The position numbers were made by a program, and so were the translations under genes. From positions 1 to 7,973 of the forward strand of contig DAONFG010000080.1 in the NCBI GenBank assembly GCA_035403465.1: a stretch of DNA of 7,973 nucleotides, given 5' to 3'. This document shows, in pieces, positions 6,843 through 7,973 of this stretch. The DNA is from JAAYBQ01 sp035403465. Lineage in GTDB: Bacteria; Spirochaetota; UBA4802; UBA5550. Below the pieces are notes generated by a model that made no database searches, had not been told where the DNA came from, and saw nothing but the letters and a program-made list of their open reading frames with translations. Position 1 is the stretch's first letter, and each line of letters starts with the position of its first letter.

Positions 6843-7805
6843 CTACTGGTAGATAATTATACCCGGTTCCGGCCGCAGTGCAAGGACCTCTTCAGGTGTC
6901 ATGAGGGGCTTGTCGTAGTGGACCCCTTTTTTTGTCGTGTAGAAGAACCAGAGCTTAAAACCCTTGTCAGGTATGTTAACAGTAAGGGCGTTGCGGTCAT
7001 GAGTACTCCTCTTGTTGTCCGGCGGGCCCCAGCCCGAAGTGGTGTGAACAAGTATAACAGGATCAAATGAGGCAGAAATTCCCTCCCTGTTACGGACCAT
7101 TTTGGGATTGAACTGGTGAAACACGAGTTGCCTTTTGCCCCTGATTCCGTTTTTCAGCATATACTCCTTCATCAGTTTCTGCGCTGAATTTATCTCTGCA
7201 GCAGTGACATACCCTATTTCACGCATAGGTCTTGTGGTGTGCCATTCCGGGTCAAATGCAAGATGAACATTAGGATATTTAAGATAAGGGAGCATCTCAT
7301 TAATTGCTTCCTCGATACTGTATTTGCCAAGCTGGTGATCAAGGTAAAGGAGCATACCGTTTAACAGCGTGTATTCTATATATCTATCCAGGAGTTTCTT
7401 ATCGATCCTGTTTATCTCCCCGCCGGGCTGGCATGTACCGAAAATTAGGTATATTGCAGGTACAACACCCTTATCTCCATTAATAATGTCATAGGATGCG
7501 GCTGTAGCCTTGAGCATAGGCCCGAGTTCATGCACAGGGTGGCGCCCCACTATCCCCATAATCCTGGACCTTGGATGACCGTAATACGCGACAATATGGT
7601 TCTCTTTAAAAAAACCGGGCGAGAAGAGTTTCTCACCGAACAGCTTATTATATATAATATCCGCCACATCCCGGTTAAAGCTGAAGAGTCCCTGTTCGAT
7701 TTCTGCACCGGCGAGAGGTTTTAGTTCCGCGAAATCAGCGTTTTTATTCCCCGGCAGAAAAACAGTTAAGACAATCAAAGAGACGCATATATTTTTCAAA
7801 TTCAT
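6843..7805 (-). CDS. Exported conserved protein, probable TIM-barrel family of unknown function
   Basis: A 320-residue protein. Its N-terminus, MNLKNICVSLIVLTVFLPG, is a short basic stretch followed by a hydrophobic core, consistent with a Sec signal peptide cut near residues 24-27. There is no lipobox. Conserved-looking blocks are AYYGHP (73-78), MGIVG (83-87), LDHQLG (155-160), HLAFDPEWH (181-189), IGYVTAAEIN (197-206), LVFHQF (227-232) and the tail TPEEVLALRPEPGIIIYQ (303-320). From memory these match a family common in actinobacterial secreted proteins, where the order YGHP, DxQxG, LALDPEW, VLHQF and a terminal YQ recurs. Acidic residues at strand ends suggest a barrel enzyme, but no activity is established. 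I choose ATG 7805 over the in-frame ATG at 7868: it has a GGGGA site seven bases upstream and puts the signal peptide at the N-terminus. It is convergent with the sensor kinase, 33 bp apart. Confidence 0.8.
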   Translation of the reverse strand: MNLKNICVSLIVLTVFLPGNKNADFAELKPLAGAEIEQGLFSFNRDVADIIYNKLFGEKLFSPGFFKENHIVAYYGHPRSRIMGIVGRHPVHELGPMLKATAASYDIINGDKGVVPAIYLIFGTCQPGGEINRIDKKLLDRYIEYTLLNGMLLYLDHQLGKYSIEEAINEMLPYLKYPNVHLAFDPEWHTTRPMREIGYVTAAEINSAQKLMKEYMLKNGIRGKRQLVFHQFNPKMVRNREGISASFDPVILVHTTSGWGPPDNKRSTHDRNALTVNIPDKGFKLWFFYTTKKGVHYDKPLMTPEEVLALRPEPGIIIYQ

Positions 7806-7812
7806 TAATAAT

Positions 7813-7817
7813 TCCCC
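7813..7817 (-). promoter_or_regulatory. Shine-Dalgarno deciding the start of the exported protein
   Basis: GGGGA on the minus strand lies seven bases before the ATG at 7805. The in-frame ATG at 7868 has only a weak GGA upstream and would place 21 extra residues before the signal peptide. The downstream start is therefore preferred. Confidence 0.6.
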
Positions 7818-7888
7818 GTACAAATAATCCGGTTGAAGGTTCCCATTACACCGATACAGGTCAAACATAATATTCCAGGTGGTTAAGA

Positions 7889-7917
7889 ATTATAGAACTT
7901 ATGCAGCACTTCCTCAG
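7889..7917 (-). promoter_or_regulatory. Candidate sigma70 promoter of the exported-protein gene
   Basis: A perfect -10 TATAAT reads on the minus strand at 7894-7889. Seventeen bases upstream is CTGAGG (7917-7912), matching only three of six -35 positions. Transcription would start near 7882, about 77 bases before the chosen ATG at 7805. This is another reason to doubt the 7868 start, which would leave a leader of only about 14 bases. The weak -35 suggests activator dependence. Confidence 0.45.
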
Positions 7918-7926
7918 AGTGAAGTG
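7907..7926. repeat. Inverted repeat over the -35 region of the exported-protein gene
   Basis: CACTTC (7907-7912) and GAAGTG (7921-7926) are perfect six-base inverted arms with an eight-base centre. They overlap the weak -35 box. This fits a regulator-binding site, but six-base arms can arise by chance. Confidence 0.3.
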
Positions 7927-7973
7927 AGCCCTTTTGTCAATACACGATTTTAAAAATATTTGGTGGATTCCCC

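Noticed and set aside
7806..7868. Upstream in-frame ATG at 7868, which would add 21 residues to the exported protein.
   Set aside because: It has no good ribosome binding site, sits only about 14 bases from the predicted transcription start, and would bury the signal peptide behind a polar extension.
7935..7940. Minus-strand TTGACA, looking like a consensus -35 box.
   Set aside because: No -10-like hexamer lies 15-19 bases downstream. The TATAAT at 7889-7894 is about 40 bases away, far too distant to pair with it.

Overview
The window carries five protein genes on bacterial DNA of intermediate G+C. Four of the five have recognisable purine-rich ribosome binding sites, from a full AGGAGGT to the weaker AGGA of the sensor kinase; the glycerate kinase has the G-rich variant AGGGGG and starts with GTG. 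The large soluble PAS hybrid histidine kinase, the MOFRL-type glycerate kinase and the exported protein at the right end would fit a Gram-negative environmental or anaerobic lineage (spirochaete-like, deltaproteobacterial or a related uncultured phylum). I cannot assign a phylum from sequence alone. I see no rRNA, tRNA, CRISPR array, transposase or integrase.

Left part (about 155-3622, all minus strand): a small carbohydrate-acid module read right to left. It has a GntP-family permease, a 225-residue TPR-repeat protein, and a glycerate 2-kinase of the DUF4147/MOFRL family. The TPR and kinase genes overlap by four bases (GTGA) and are surely co-transcribed. A good intrinsic terminator lies between the permease and TPR genes and probably sets the ratio of permease to downstream products. 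Likely job: the permease imports a sugar acid (glycerate or gluconate-like), and the kinase phosphorylates glycerate to 2-phosphoglycerate for lower glycolysis. The TPR protein has no known role here.

Middle (3801-6809, plus strand): a 1002-residue cytoplasmic hybrid sensor kinase, divergent from the permease across a 178-bp A+T-rich gap. That gap holds a candidate sigma70 promoter and an inverted repeat at the predicted start of transcription. The kinase has a short GAF-like N-terminus, four PAS domains, the HisKA and HATPase domains and a C-terminal receiver. It has no membrane segment and no DNA-binding output, so its partner lies elsewhere.

Right part (6843-7805, minus strand, convergent with the kinase): an exported protein of about 320 residues. 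It resembles a conserved, functionally uncharacterised, probably TIM-barrel family that I know mainly from actinobacterial secreted proteins. Its likely promoter lies at 7889-7917 and overlaps a short inverted repeat.

The most useful leads are the TPR protein embedded in a glycerate module, the terminator inside that cluster, the soluble orphan hybrid kinase beside the transporter, and the exported uncharacterised enzyme-like protein. None of these proves a new system.
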